Counted from the first letter of the stretch, positions 51,229 through 60,611 are shown. The stretch is 64,000 bases of DNA from Fastidiosipila sp963510375 (GCA_963510375.1 CAUPES010000002.1:1-64000), one strand, 5' to 3'. Made by a program: numbers and translations. The notes: generated from the sequence alone by a model not told the origin.

Positions 51229-52701
51229 TTATGAATTTAATTCTTTATTTAATCTGTCTAAACTATGTTGTAAACGCTTGAGTGACTCTGTTTTGCCTAA
51301 ATAGCGTAAAACCTCGACTGTACCACCAGGTGTAACTGTTTGACCAGTAACAGCTATTCGTATAGGGAACATGACTGTACCATTCTTTAATTCGTTTCTT
51401 TCGGCGTAGTCGACCATTGCAGCTTTGATTGCATCGTCATTCCATTCAGTATCTTTTAGGATATTTACAAAATCACTTAAAACTTGTTGTGATGATTCTA
51501 GTGTAGACTTACTCTTTTTATGTACTAGTAATTCTAAATCAAATTCTTGTAATCCAGCCATGAAAGCAATTTTTTCTGGAATTTCCGTTAATTTACTAAT
51601 TCTGCTTTGGAGGTTTTCTGCTAATAATTTCATGGTTTCTTCAGACATTTCTGGATCAACTTGTAAGAAGAAAGCTTTTGCTACTGCAATAAATTCATTC
51701 AGATTAAGTTTTTGCATATAATGCTCATTGTACCATTGAAGTTTAACTTCATCGTAGGTTGCAGGGGATTTAGCTATCCCATTTACACTAAAAGCTTTCT
51801 CTAACTCTGCTAATGTGAAAAATTCTTGAGTCCCTTTTGGTGACCAACCTAACATTGCTAGATAGTTAATAATTGCTTCTGGTAAATAACCTTCTTTAAG
51901 TAAATCTTCAAGACTAGTTGCTCCATGACGTTTGGAGAGTTTAGTTCCATCATTACCATTAATAAGAGGTAAATGAATAAATTTAGGAACATCATAACCA
52001 AAAGCTTCATATAAATGAATATATTTAGGTGTTGAACTTAAATATTCATTACCACGCACGATATGAGTAATATTCATAGCATGGTCATCTATTACGTTAG
52101 CATAATTATATGTAGGGAAACCATCGGATTTCAATAGAACTTGATCTTCGAAAGTTGCATTTTCAAAAGTAAGTTCGCCGTAGACTTCATCAGTGTAAGT
52201 TATTTCTCCTTCAGTAGGCATAGCTTGACGGATAACATAACTCGCACCAGAAGCTAATTTTTCTTGAACTTCTTCAGGACTGAGATTTCGACAATGTCTA
52301 TCGTAACCAATAAAATCTGAACCAGCAGCTTTTTGTTGAGCTTGAACTTCTTCTAGACGCTCTGCTGAACAGAAGCAGTAATAAGCTTTGCCGTTTTCTA
52401 GTAAGGGCTTAATTGCTTCTTTATAGATATTTTTACGTTCGCTCTGTACATAAGGTCCGTAATTTCCACCTATATCTGGACCTTCATCATGCTGCAATCC
52501 CGTGATTTCTAAAGCTTGATAAATTTTATCAACTGCACCTTCTACAAAACGTTCTTGATCAGTATCTTCAATTCTTAAAACAAAATCTCCACCAGCACTT
52601 TTGGCTACTAAATACTCGAATAATGCAGTTCTTAGATTACCAATATGCATGAAACCGGTTGGAGAAGGGGCAAAACGGGTTCTAACTATATTATCTTTCA
52701 T
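51229..52701 (-). CDS. gltX: Glutamyl-tRNA synthetase
   Basis: Charges tRNA-Glu with glutamate, 490 residues. The class I motif is APSPTGFMHIGNLRTALFEY with HIGN, followed by LRIEDTDQERFVEGAV, and the KMSKS loop is TKLSKRHGAT. The C-terminal helical anticodon domain is present. ATG 52701 follows AGGAAG with eight bases between; a GTG at 52710 adding three residues is less likely. First gene of a two-gene unit with glnS. Confidence 0.96.
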   Translation of the reverse strand: MKDNIVRTRFAPSPTGFMHIGNLRTALFEYLVAKSAGGDFVLRIEDTDQERFVEGAVDKIYQALEITGLQHDEGPDIGGNYGPYVQSERKNIYKEAIKPLLENGKAYYCFCSAERLEEVQAQQKAAGSDFIGYDRHCRNLSPEEVQEKLASGASYVIRQAMPTEGEITYTDEVYGELTFENATFEDQVLLKSDGFPTYNYANVIDDHAMNITHIVRGNEYLSSTPKYIHLYEAFGYDVPKFIHLPLINGNDGTKLSKRHGATSLEDLLKEGYLPEAIINYLAMLGWSPKGTQEFFTLAELEKAFSVNGIAKSPATYDEVKLQWYNEHYMQKLNLNEFIAVAKAFFLQVDPEMSEETMKLLAENLQSRISKLTEIPEKIAFMAGLQEFDLELLVHKKSKSTLESSQQVLSDFVNILKDTEWNDDAIKAAMVDYAERNELKNGTVMFPIRIAVTGQTVTPGGTVEVLRYLGKTESLKRLQHSLDRLNKELNS

Positions 52702-52728
52702 AATATTCACTTCCTAAATTCATTAGTT

Positions 52729-52745
52729 TGAGCCACCGGGGCTCA
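52729..52745. other. Small hairpin in the gltX leader
   Basis: TGAGCC and GGCTCA flank a five-base loop, 28 bases before the gltX ATG. I looked for a T-box but its conserved UGGNACC element is not present, so this is at most a simple leader hairpin. Confidence 0.35.
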
Positions 52746-52843
52746 CAGCTCCTACAATTTTAGCACAAAATGTCATTAATTATAATGATATTAGGTAGGA
52801 GTAAATTAGTAGAAAAAAGAAAAATTAGTCTAACTTGTTCTAG

Positions 52844-54367
52844 CTATTTTTTTAGCTTGTTCCTATTGTTGAATAAAATTTTTCTGAATAGAAATAATGC
52901 TATTTCAATTAGGATTACAATCAGCAAAACAATGAAGAGGGCATAGATTAGTCTAGCTATATTTTCATTTTCGCTAATAGTACTGAGTAAGTTTTCTATA
53001 ATATTGTTTTGGCTATAAATATTATTATTTGAACCTACATCAGCAGAAAATGAGTCACCGTTAGGGAAAACCATGTTTATAGTTCCCAAGCTTTCTCCAG
53101 CGGTAATTGGCAAGTTAATTGTGTCTTGTAACTTAAAACTAATCTGTGGAACAATTTCACTAATAAATGTAGGTTTGAGGTAGTAGACAGTGTTAAGGTA
53201 AATTAATTCAACTTGCATACCGTTTTTCAGAGCAATCGTATCAAAATAATCGCCTCTTTGTATAAGAACAGTACGAATATAGTTAGATAAAATTTCGTTA
53301 CGAAGTGAACTTGCTTCAATGATTGAGTTGTTAAAAACTCTGGATTTGTCTGTATTATCACCATTGTATTCTGCATTCTGCAACATGTAAATTGAATAGT
53401 TATCTCCAGGGAATATGTAAGCAAAGCTTGTGCTATTCTCATCACTTGCACTTAATGCACCAGTAATTTCATTTCGTGTCCAAGTCCAAACAAAGTCCAT
53501 ACGATTACGTAAATATAACGGTCTGTTCTGCTCAGCTAGAGGGGATATATAGATTTCACTATTACTAGTGAAAATCTTTTTGAATAGAGTATTTGTATAA
53601 GCTGCTGCGAGCAAGAATCCCATGTCTTGAGAGTTAGTTGAAAGTTTAACAGTATTTTTATCCGTATTGACTATAAGCTTACTACTGTCCATATTTAAGT
53701 TTTGAAGCCTAGAATTAACTAATGTTTGAAAGCTTTCGACAGATTCGCTTAGGCTTAAAGTAAGAGCTTCTAGAGCAGCTTTAGAGTCATAAAAAAGGGT
53801 TGCATAAATTAAAAACTGAACTTCATATTTAGATCCAGCATTTAGTATGACATTAGAAATGTTCTCATTTGCTGATTTTGTTGCAGTTTCATTACTAATA
53901 GTAATTGAACTATTAATATCTAAAGTCTCAATTGCAAGTAGTGAAATCAGTATATTAAGAGCAAGTGGGTCCTCACGCTCAACGAGCTCATTTTTTTTGT
54001 AAAGTTTAGATCTATTGAGATTATCAAATACATAGTAATTTTCAAATTCAGTCTTATAATCTAATGTCCAATCTTTGTTGTTATTGATTTTTGAATTATT
54101 ACCAGCAGAATTATCTCTTTCGTTAGTAGATGAGCTACTGCTGGAACTAGTGGTATTGTTGTTACGATTTTCACTACTTGTTTTTTCGGAACGATTGGAT
54201 TTATCAGTGGTAGTAGTATTTTCTGCGTTTTGGGATATAGTTTGAGACTCTGTAGTAGTACTAGTTTCATCAGCTAGAACAAAAGCAGGATAAAAAGCAG
54301 TACTAAAGAAAAATGCAAAAACAATTATTAAAATATTTAATTGTATAAATTTCTTATTTGCCTGCAT
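52844..54367 (-). CDS. D-Ala-D-Ala carboxypeptidase (S11) homologue, active site lost
   Basis: A 507-residue exported protein. A signal peptide (cleavage near VLA-D) is followed by a Ser/Thr/Asn-rich linker (about residues 33-99), a region resembling penicillin-binding DacA enzymes (about 110-440) and a C-terminal membrane helix (about 475-495) with a basic tail. DacA-like landmarks are SLLAIETLDINSSITISNETA and LVNSRLQNLNMDSSKLIVNT. But SxxK is replaced by LALN (residues 135-138), SxN by YDS, and the KTG box by ITG without Lys, so it should not cut peptidoglycan. Divergent from the M28-like gene. Possibly a non-enzymatic wall-binding protein. Confidence 0.7.
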   Translation of the reverse strand: MQANKKFIQLNILIIVFAFFFSTAFYPAFVLADETSTTTESQTISQNAENTTTTDKSNRSEKTSSENRNNNTTSSSSSSSTNERDNSAGNNSKINNNKDWTLDYKTEFENYYVFDNLNRSKLYKKNELVEREDPLALNILISLLAIETLDINSSITISNETATKSANENISNVILNAGSKYEVQFLIYATLFYDSKAALEALTLSLSESVESFQTLVNSRLQNLNMDSSKLIVNTDKNTVKLSTNSQDMGFLLAAAYTNTLFKKIFTSNSEIYISPLAEQNRPLYLRNRMDFVWTWTRNEITGALSASDENSTSFAYIFPGDNYSIYMLQNAEYNGDNTDKSRVFNNSIIEASSLRNEILSNYIRTVLIQRGDYFDTIALKNGMQVELIYLNTVYYLKPTFISEIVPQISFKLQDTINLPITAGESLGTINMVFPNGDSFSADVGSNNNIYSQNNIIENLLSTISENENIARLIYALFIVLLIVILIEIALFLFRKILFNNRNKLKK

Positions 54368-54441
54368 TTCTTTAAGATTCAGCCCCTTTACTTAGATGTA
54401 TATTATTTTAATATAAAAACAGAAACTATGCGAACTAAAGC

Positions 54442-54457
54442 GTTGACAAAATTCAAC
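54442..54457. promoter_or_regulatory. Inverted repeat in the divergent promoter region
   Basis: GTTGA and TCAAC flank six bases and include TTGACA on the plus strand and TTGTCA on the minus strand, so it could be a shared operator or -35 region of the S11-like and M28-like genes. A TATAAT (54490-54495) faces the M28-like gene. Confidence 0.4.
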
Positions 54458-54562
54458 AAAAATTTGAGCAATATATTAAATTAATCTATTATAATGAGTA
54501 TATGAAAATTCTCTGAATTTAAGTCATTTAGAGAAGTATGGACTAGGAATGAATTTAAAAAT

Positions 54563-55780
54563 ATGAAAATAAATAATCAACTTATAAAAAAATCAAAGAT
54601 AGCTAATTATTCGAGAATATTACGTACTTGTATAGCATTGGCTCTTATGTTTACAATGCTTCTGAGTTCCTGCAGCAGCAATACTATTCCGGAAATTATG
54701 GAATATGATGATTACGGCAAAAAGTTAGCCCTTAATATTGCAGAAAAATACCCTAAACGAACAGCTGGTTCTGAATCTGAAGCAGCAGTTGCTGAGTTAA
54801 TAAGAAAAGAATTTGAAACATTAGGCTATGATGTCGAAAGTCAAGCAGTAGAATTAGAATCAGGCAACAATAGTAAAAATCTTATTGTAAAAATTCCAGG
54901 TAAGGGTTTTATCGCTTCTAAAGGCGTAGATGCTGAAATGAATTTTTCAATATATGAGAGAAGAGCTAAAGAAAATTATGGCTTATTCAGAAGAAAAGTT
55001 ATAGTTGCAGCACGCTATGATTCAAATCCTGATGCGCCAGAAGAAAATGATGGTATTTCGGATAATGCATCTGGTATTGGTGCTCTTTTAACTCTAGCAA
55101 AGCAACTTAAAGAATATACCATGGGCTATGACATTGAGCTAGTGGCACTTGGAGGAGGATTTGCCAATAATGCTGGTTCTCGTAAATTTTTAGCAGGTAA
55201 ATCAGCTGAAGAAATCAAAAATATTGATGCTTTCTACGAATTTAGAAGTTTATATGGTGGAGATAAATTATATGCACACTCAGGTTGGTCATCTACTTAT
55301 CCAAACCAAAAATATAAATTACGTCAGCCAGCATATCAGTTAGCTGAAACTGCATTTAATGAATCTGTTTTTTACTATACTGGAATAATTCTTTATCAGA
55401 ACCAAATTTCCTTGCAAATTGACAATATGCTTCTTAATTCTGAGGCACCAGAAGGGTTTGGCAAAGCTCCAGAAAAGATTGTTTTCAGAGAAATGAGCAA
55501 AAATGAATCTGATTATAGAGAATTTGATAAGCTCGGGGTACCGGTAGTATATTTAGAATCATATAATTACTCAGGCGAAAGTATGGATGATATTGTAGAA
55601 AATAGAAATCCTAATTTTGCTAGTACTAATTATCTAGTTAGAGGTACTGAATTTGATAATATTGAAACTCTCGGGAATTATTCAGAAGAGGATTTGTTAC
55701 AGTCTAGAATTAATGCCTCTGCTTTTATGGTATTGAAATCAATCGAAACTGGAGTTATTGGCTCTAATACAGAATATTAA
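54563..55780 (+). CDS. M28 peptidase-like lipoprotein, metal ligands lost
   Basis: A 405-residue lipoprotein (lipobox LSSC, Cys37) with the M28 aminopeptidase fold pattern. VIVAARYDS (146-154) stands where active enzymes have the AHYD metal ligand, with Arg151 for His; SDNASGIGALLTLA (166-179) keeps the bridging Asp; VALGGGFANNAGSRKF (194-209) lacks the Glu-Glu pair; the late His is also missing (VVYLESYNYS). At most one of five zinc ligands is kept, so catalysis is unlikely. Substrate binding or a scaffold role is possible. Divergent from the S11-like gene. No strong ribosome site (AGGAAT, 14 bases upstream). Confidence 0.72.
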   Translation: MKINNQLIKKSKIANYSRILRTCIALALMFTMLLSSCSSNTIPEIMEYDDYGKKLALNIAEKYPKRTAGSESEAAVAELIRKEFETLGYDVESQAVELESGNNSKNLIVKIPGKGFIASKGVDAEMNFSIYERRAKENYGLFRRKVIVAARYDSNPDAPEENDGISDNASGIGALLTLAKQLKEYTMGYDIELVALGGGFANNAGSRKFLAGKSAEEIKNIDAFYEFRSLYGGDKLYAHSGWSSTYPNQKYKLRQPAYQLAETAFNESVFYYTGIILYQNQISLQIDNMLLNSEAPEGFGKAPEKIVFREMSKNESDYREFDKLGVPVVYLESYNYSGESMDDIVENRNPNFASTNYLVRGTEFDNIETLGNYSEEDLLQSRINASAFMVLKSIETGVIGSNTEY

Positions 55781-55818
55781 TTATATAGGATGAGCTTTTC
55801 ATTAGCGGCATTAGTGCT

Positions 55819-56904
55819 ATGGACTTTGTAAATACGTATTTAAAAGATCTACCGCAAGATTTTAAAAATATAAAACATTTTTTTGTAAAAGTTCCTTCGC
55901 TGGAATCAGAAGAATTAAATAAATATTTGATTAATCTTAAAATTGAGTTTGAGCAGTGGAATAACTTAGGCTTTAGTTTTAATGATTTGGAAACTCTTTA
56001 TATTTCAAGTGCACAGAGTAATTGTTCTGCTCTAAAAAGAATTGCTTTGTGTTTAGAGGATATTTTAAAATCTATTACATTCACAAATGATTATGAATTT
56101 ACTATAGAAGTTTCGGCTAAAGCAGTTTCCAAAGAAAATTTATTGTGCCTTTATAATCTGGGGTTAAATAGACTGGTTTTTGGTTATTATGAAATTTGTT
56201 TAGATTCTAAGTTTAAGTTATCAGATATATGTAATAAGGCAAGAGAAATAGGTTTTGCAAATTTAAGTATTGATTATCTTTATAATCGTAATTCAGAACA
56301 AACTTTAAAAGTTATTGAAGTAGAACTTCGAGAGATTATTGCTGCTGGGATTAAGCATATATACATAGAAGATGCCAAGGCAGAACAAGATTTTAACAAA
56401 AACTCAATAGCAAAAGAGCGTGAGCAATACCACTTCATTAGAAAAAATTTACTGGAAAATAATTTTCAACAAATTGAACTTTTAGCCTTTGCAGCTGCGA
56501 AAAAATATAACAGCAGACATAACTTAGCTTACTGGGATGGTGAAGATTATCTAGGTATTGGTGCAGGTGCTGCTTCGAAGCTAGCAAATTTAAGGTTCAT
56601 AAATCATCTTTCCGTAAGTGACTACATATCTAGTTTTAGAACGGATGAAGTTTATTCTTTGGCGGAAAGAATGTCAAAAGCTGATCTAGATTTTGACTAT
56701 TTCCTGCTTGCTATCAATAAGTTAAGTGGTTTCAATAAAATAGATTTTTATAAATATACTGGCAAAGAGATGCCGGAGTTTTATTTTGTAAAACTAGAAG
56801 AGTTAAGAAAAGCTGGATTGTTACAGAAAGTCGATGAAAGCTGGGTTTTAACAGTCAAAGGGTTGGATAAAATTAATTCTATTTTAAGTACTTTAATTTG
56901 TTGA
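55819..56904 (+). CDS. HemW-like protein without radical-SAM cysteines
   Basis: A 361-residue homologue of HemW (YqeR/heme chaperone), which usually sits just before hrcA, as here. The body follows HemW: FTIEVSAKAVSKENLLCLYNLGLNRLVFGYY, ANLSIDYLYNR, and near the end the SRHNLAYWDGEDYLGIGAGAA signature. But the N-terminal YIHIPFC...CxYC motif is replaced (FFVKVPSLESEEL, about residues 21-33) and the GGGTPS motif is YISSAQSN, so no iron-sulphur cluster or SAM use is expected. Only 38 bases separate it from the previous gene, too few to hide the missing part. Possibly repurposed as a binding protein or decaying. Confidence 0.75.
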   Translation: MDFVNTYLKDLPQDFKNIKHFFVKVPSLESEELNKYLINLKIEFEQWNNLGFSFNDLETLYISSAQSNCSALKRIALCLEDILKSITFTNDYEFTIEVSAKAVSKENLLCLYNLGLNRLVFGYYEICLDSKFKLSDICNKAREIGFANLSIDYLYNRNSEQTLKVIEVELREIIAAGIKHIYIEDAKAEQDFNKNSIAKEREQYHFIRKNLLENNFQQIELLAFAAAKKYNSRHNLAYWDGEDYLGIGAGAASKLANLRFINHLSVSDYISSFRTDEVYSLAERMSKADLDFDYFLLAINKLSGFNKIDFYKYTGKEMPEFYFVKLEELRKAGLLQKVDESWVLTVKGLDKINSILSTLIC

Positions 56905-56947
56905 TAATTTGTTCATTAAATATAATAATTATTTTCAAAAAGAGAGT

Positions 56948-56974
56948 TTGACTTTATTTGTCTTTACTGATAAT
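56948..56974 (+). promoter_or_regulatory. Promoter of the heat-shock operon
   Basis: TTGACT at 56948-56953 and GATAAT at 56969-56974 (15-base spacer), directly ahead of the CIRCE element. Confidence 0.55.
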
Positions 56975-56980
56975 CTTAGT

Positions 56981-57007
56981 TTAGCACTTGAATGAAGTGA
57001 GTGCTAA
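56981..57007 (+). promoter_or_regulatory. CIRCE operator
   Basis: TTAGCACTT, nine bases, then GAGTGCTAA: the CIRCE inverted repeat that HrcA binds, with one base off the consensus in the left arm (T for C). It lies next to the promoter of hrcA and 20 bases before its ATG. Confidence 0.95.
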
Positions 57008-57026
57008 ATGCAGAAAGGAAGACAAA

Positions 57027-58067
57027 ATGTTAAGCGAAAGACAAAGTAAAATACTTAAGTTGATAATTGATACTTATATAGAGTCTGCTGAGCCAGTAGG
57101 ATCCAAGTATATTGCTGATCTTTTGGGACATTCTGTTAGTTCTGCAACTATAAGAAATGAGATGAGTTTCTTGGAAGAGTATGGGTTCTTGACCAAAGCT
57201 CATACATCTTCAGGAAGAGTTCCTATAGATAAAGGTTATAGAGAGTATGTAGATAACCTAATAAGTATAGAAGAAATTAACAGATCTGAGAGACAAGATC
57301 TTACAAGAGCTTTACAAAATTATGTTTACGAAAACGGTAATTTTATTGAAGCAGCGACATCAATACTTTCATATATAACTGGAATGGTAACTATAAGTGT
57401 TTTGTCAAAATCTAACAAAAGTTATCTGGAACACTTGAAGATTATTTATATGGAATCAGGTAGAGCATTGGTAGTTGCTATAGTTTCAAACGGTGTTGCT
57501 CACAATAGGTTTATCCGAATTAGTGAATTATTTGCAGCTGAAGATTTAGAAAGAATAGAGAAAGTTCTAGAGAATAATTTGCAAGGTGTAAATCTAAACT
57601 TCTTGAGTTTTGAGGATATGAAAATAATAAACTTGAGCAAAAATGTTAATGCGCCAGCAATTGAAGAACTACTCTATGAGATTTATGTAAGTATTAAACA
57701 GGCAAATGAATTAGATGTAAATGTAACTGGATTAGAAAATTTAATGCGTCTACCCGAGTTTGATACTAGTAATAAGATAATTGATATATATAATGCCTTG
57801 GATAGAGATGGTGACTTAATAAATAGTCTTGATAGATTAAATGATAATAATAATGAAGAAGACTTCACTGTCTTAATAGGTGATGAGATAGAAATTGCAG
57901 ATTTAAACAAATGTACGTTGATCTCTGCAGCTTACAACCTAGGAGATGATTTACATGGACAAATTAGTTTAATTGGTCCTAAGAGGATGAATTATGAATT
58001 GCTAATTCCTAAAGTTGGTTTTATCCGTGAAGCTATTAAAGACGAATTATTAGGAAATGAAAAGTAA
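57027..58067 (+). CDS. hrcA: Heat-inducible repressor HrcA
   Basis: A 346-residue repressor of the heat-shock genes. The winged-helix N terminus (LSERQSKILKLIIDTYIESAEPVGSKYIADLLGHSVSSATIRNEM, then TSSGRVPIDKGYREYVD) and the ligand-like core are typical. It binds CIRCE when GroEL is free. ATG 57027 follows AAAGGAAG; a longer version from 56988 would begin inside CIRCE and is not likely. First gene of hrcA-grpE-dnaK-dnaJ-prmA. Confidence 0.95.
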   Translation: MLSERQSKILKLIIDTYIESAEPVGSKYIADLLGHSVSSATIRNEMSFLEEYGFLTKAHTSSGRVPIDKGYREYVDNLISIEEINRSERQDLTRALQNYVYENGNFIEAATSILSYITGMVTISVLSKSNKSYLEHLKIIYMESGRALVVAIVSNGVAHNRFIRISELFAAEDLERIEKVLENNLQGVNLNFLSFEDMKIINLSKNVNAPAIEELLYEIYVSIKQANELDVNVTGLENLMRLPEFDTSNKIIDIYNALDRDGDLINSLDRLNDNNNEEDFTVLIGDEIEIADLNKCTLISAAYNLGDDLHGQISLIGPKRMNYELLIPKVGFIREAIKDELLGNEK

Positions 58068-58077
58068 TGGAGGGTTT

Positions 58078-58692
58078 ATGAAGAAGAAAAAGGACTTTGA
58101 TGCAACGAAAAAGCAAAATCATGACAAAGATTTAGCTAAAGAAGTTCAAAATAACGATAATGTTGAGAATGATAAAGAAGAAATGGCAAATCTAGAAAAT
58201 TCAGAATCATTGGAATCTGCAGATGCTGAAAAGATTAAAGAACTAGAGGCTGAAATTGCTAATTTGAAAGATAGTAGACTTAGAGTCATGGCTGAGTACG
58301 ATAATTATAAGCGTCGTTCACAGAAAGAAATGGCAAGAATTTATCAAGATGCAAGTAGTGATATTAATGCTAAATGGCTAGATATAGTTGATAACTTAGA
58401 TAGGGCTAGTGAAGCAGTAAATCAACTAGATGAAAAAGCTGATATAGATGCGATAAATGAAGCTCTGTCCGGGTTAAAACAAATTGCTAAGCAGGCAGAT
58501 AAAGTTTTACAAGATCAAGGAATAGAAGAAATTGCAGCCTTGAATGAAAAATTTGATCCGAATCTACACGCAGCAGTTCTACAAAATAGTTCAGGAGAAC
58601 ATGAGAGTGGCACAATAACACAAGTTTTTGTTAAAGGATATAAAAATAAGGACAGAGTTATTCGCCATAGTGTAGTGGAAGTTGCAGAGTAG
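58078..58692 (+). CDS. grpE: Nucleotide-exchange factor GrpE
   Basis: A 204-residue co-chaperone that swaps ADP for ATP on DnaK. An acidic disordered start (residues 1-50) leads into a long coiled coil (about 55-120, AEKIKELEAEIANLKDSRLRVMAEYDNYKRR) and the C-terminal beta domain ending KGYKNKDRVIRHSVVEV. The ATG at 58078 follows GGAGGG with a short gap; an ATG at 58057 would overlap hrcA by 11 bases and adds seven residues. Confidence 0.94.
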   Translation: MKKKKDFDATKKQNHDKDLAKEVQNNDNVENDKEEMANLENSESLESADAEKIKELEAEIANLKDSRLRVMAEYDNYKRRSQKEMARIYQDASSDINAKWLDIVDNLDRASEAVNQLDEKADIDAINEALSGLKQIAKQADKVLQDQGIEEIAALNEKFDPNLHAAVLQNSSGEHESGTITQVFVKGYKNKDRVIRHSVVEVAE

Positions 58693-58778
58693 ATATATAG
58701 CAATTAAAGTGGAAAATACAAATTATAACTAAAAGAAAATATTCGTAAAAGCTTGAAAAAAGCTAAAAGGAGGAAAAT

Positions 58779-60611
58779 ATGGGAAGAGTTATAGGAATAG
58801 ACTTAGGTACAACAAACTCAGTTGTAGCAGTGATGGAAGGTGGAGAGCCAACAGTTATTACTAATGCAGAAGGTGCAAGAACAACCCCATCAGTAGTAGC
58901 ATTCACAAAAGAAGGTGAAAGATTAGTTGGACAAGTTGCAAAACGTCAAGCAGTTACAAACCCAGATAGAACAATTCAATCTATCAAACGTGAAATGGGT
59001 AGTGACTATAAGGTGCATATTGATGATAAGTCATTTTCACCACAAGAAATTTCAGCAATGATCTTGCAAAAATTAAAGACAGATGCTGAAGAATATCTAG
59101 GTGAAAAAATTACTCAAGCAGTAATCACTGTTCCAGCATACTTTAGTGACTCACAACGTCAAGCAACTAAAGACGCAGGTAAGATTGCAGGATTGGAAGT
59201 TTTGAGAATCATAAATGAACCAACAGCAGCTTCATTAGCATATGGATTGGACAAAGAGCATGACCAAAACATTTTAGTCTTTGACTTGGGTGGTGGTACA
59301 TTTGATGTTTCCATTCTTGAGATTGGTGATGGTGTATTTGAAGTTTTAGCTACCGCAGGTAATAACCGTCTAGGTGGTGATGACTTTGATAACGCAATTG
59401 TGGAATGGATTGTTAGTGAGTTCAAGAAAGAACAAGGTATCGATCTAAAGCAAGATAAAATGGCAATGCAAAGATTAAGAGATGCTGCCGAAAAAGCAAA
59501 AATTGAATTATCAGGTGTTAGCTCAACCAATATAAACTTGCCATACATTACAGCAGATGCAAATGGTACAAAACACTTGGATATGACATTATCAAGATCT
59601 AAATTTGATGAGTTGACAGCTCATTTAGTCAAGGAAACAGAAGGACCATTGAAACAAGCTCTTAAAGATTCAGGTCTAGAGGCTTCAGAAGTTGATAAAA
59701 TTCTTCTAGTTGGTGGTTCAACCCGTATTCCAGCTGTTCAAGAAGCAGTTAAGAGAATCTTTAACAAAGACCCATTCAAAGGTATTAACCCAGATGAATG
59801 TGTTGCTCTCGGTGCTGCAATTCAGGCAGGTGTTTTGACAGGTGATGTTGATGACCTAGTACTTCTTGACGTTACACCTTTATCATTAGGTATTGAAACA
59901 ATGGGTGGTGTATCTACCAAGATTATTGATAGAAATACAACAATCCCAACTAAGAAGAGCATGGTTTTCTCAACTGCGGCAGATAACCAAACTCAAGTTG
60001 ATATTAGAGTTTTACAAGGTGAACGTGAATTCGCAAAAGATAACAAGGAATTAGGACAATTCATTTTGGGCGGAATTGCACCAGCTCCTAGAGGTATACC
60101 TCAAATTGAAGTTACCTTCGACATTGATGCTAACGGTATCGTTAATGTTTCTGCTAAAGATTTGGGTACAAATAAAGAAACAAGTATCACAATTACATCT
60201 TCTACAAATCTATCTGATGATGAAATTGATAAAGCGGTAAAAGATGCTGAACAATATGCAGAAGAAGATAAGAAACGTAAAGAGGAAGTTGAAACTAAGA
60301 ACAATGCTGAGTCATTAGTTTACCAAGCTGAAAAATTGATCGAAGAGAATGGCGAGCAAATGGACGCAACTGACAAAGACAATATCCAAGCAGGTATTGA
60401 TAAGGTAAAAGAGAGCTTGAACGGTACAGACTATGAACAAATGAAGACAGAAACAGAAGCTTTGCAAAAATCTGTTTTCGAGTTCAGTCAAAAACTATAT
60501 CAACAAGCAGCTCAAGCATCTCAAAATAATCAGAATGCTGAAGGTGGAGAAGGTGCAGGTAACTACACAACTGACTTCACTGAAAATGATGATGCGGAAG
60601 ATAAAGAGTAA
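58779..60611 (+). CDS. dnaK: Hsp70 chaperone DnaK
   Basis: ATP-dependent folding chaperone, 610 residues. Its ATPase domain has IGIDLGTTNSVVAVMEG, VPAYFSDSQRQATKDAG, FDLGGGTFDVSIL and LVGGSTRIPAVQ; the substrate-binding domain and C-terminal lid (FTENDDAEDKE end) are complete. AGGAGG lies seven bases upstream. The codon choice points to high expression. Works with GrpE and DnaJ encoded on either side. Confidence 0.98.
   Translation: MGRVIGIDLGTTNSVVAVMEGGEPTVITNAEGARTTPSVVAFTKEGERLVGQVAKRQAVTNPDRTIQSIKREMGSDYKVHIDDKSFSPQEISAMILQKLKTDAEEYLGEKITQAVITVPAYFSDSQRQATKDAGKIAGLEVLRIINEPTAASLAYGLDKEHDQNILVFDLGGGTFDVSILEIGDGVFEVLATAGNNRLGGDDFDNAIVEWIVSEFKKEQGIDLKQDKMAMQRLRDAAEKAKIELSGVSSTNINLPYITADANGTKHLDMTLSRSKFDELTAHLVKETEGPLKQALKDSGLEASEVDKILLVGGSTRIPAVQEAVKRIFNKDPFKGINPDECVALGAAIQAGVLTGDVDDLVLLDVTPLSLGIETMGGVSTKIIDRNTTIPTKKSMVFSTAADNQTQVDIRVLQGEREFAKDNKELGQFILGGIAPAPRGIPQIEVTFDIDANGIVNVSAKDLGTNKETSITITSSTNLSDDEIDKAVKDAEQYAEEDKKRKEEVETKNNAESLVYQAEKLIEENGEQMDATDKDNIQAGIDKVKESLNGTDYEQMKTETEALQKSVFEFSQKLYQQAAQASQNNQNAEGGEGAGNYTTDFTENDDAEDKE

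Noticed and set aside
52702..52760. T-box leader upstream of gltX
   Set aside because: The hairpin is tiny and the conserved T-box antiterminator sequence is absent.
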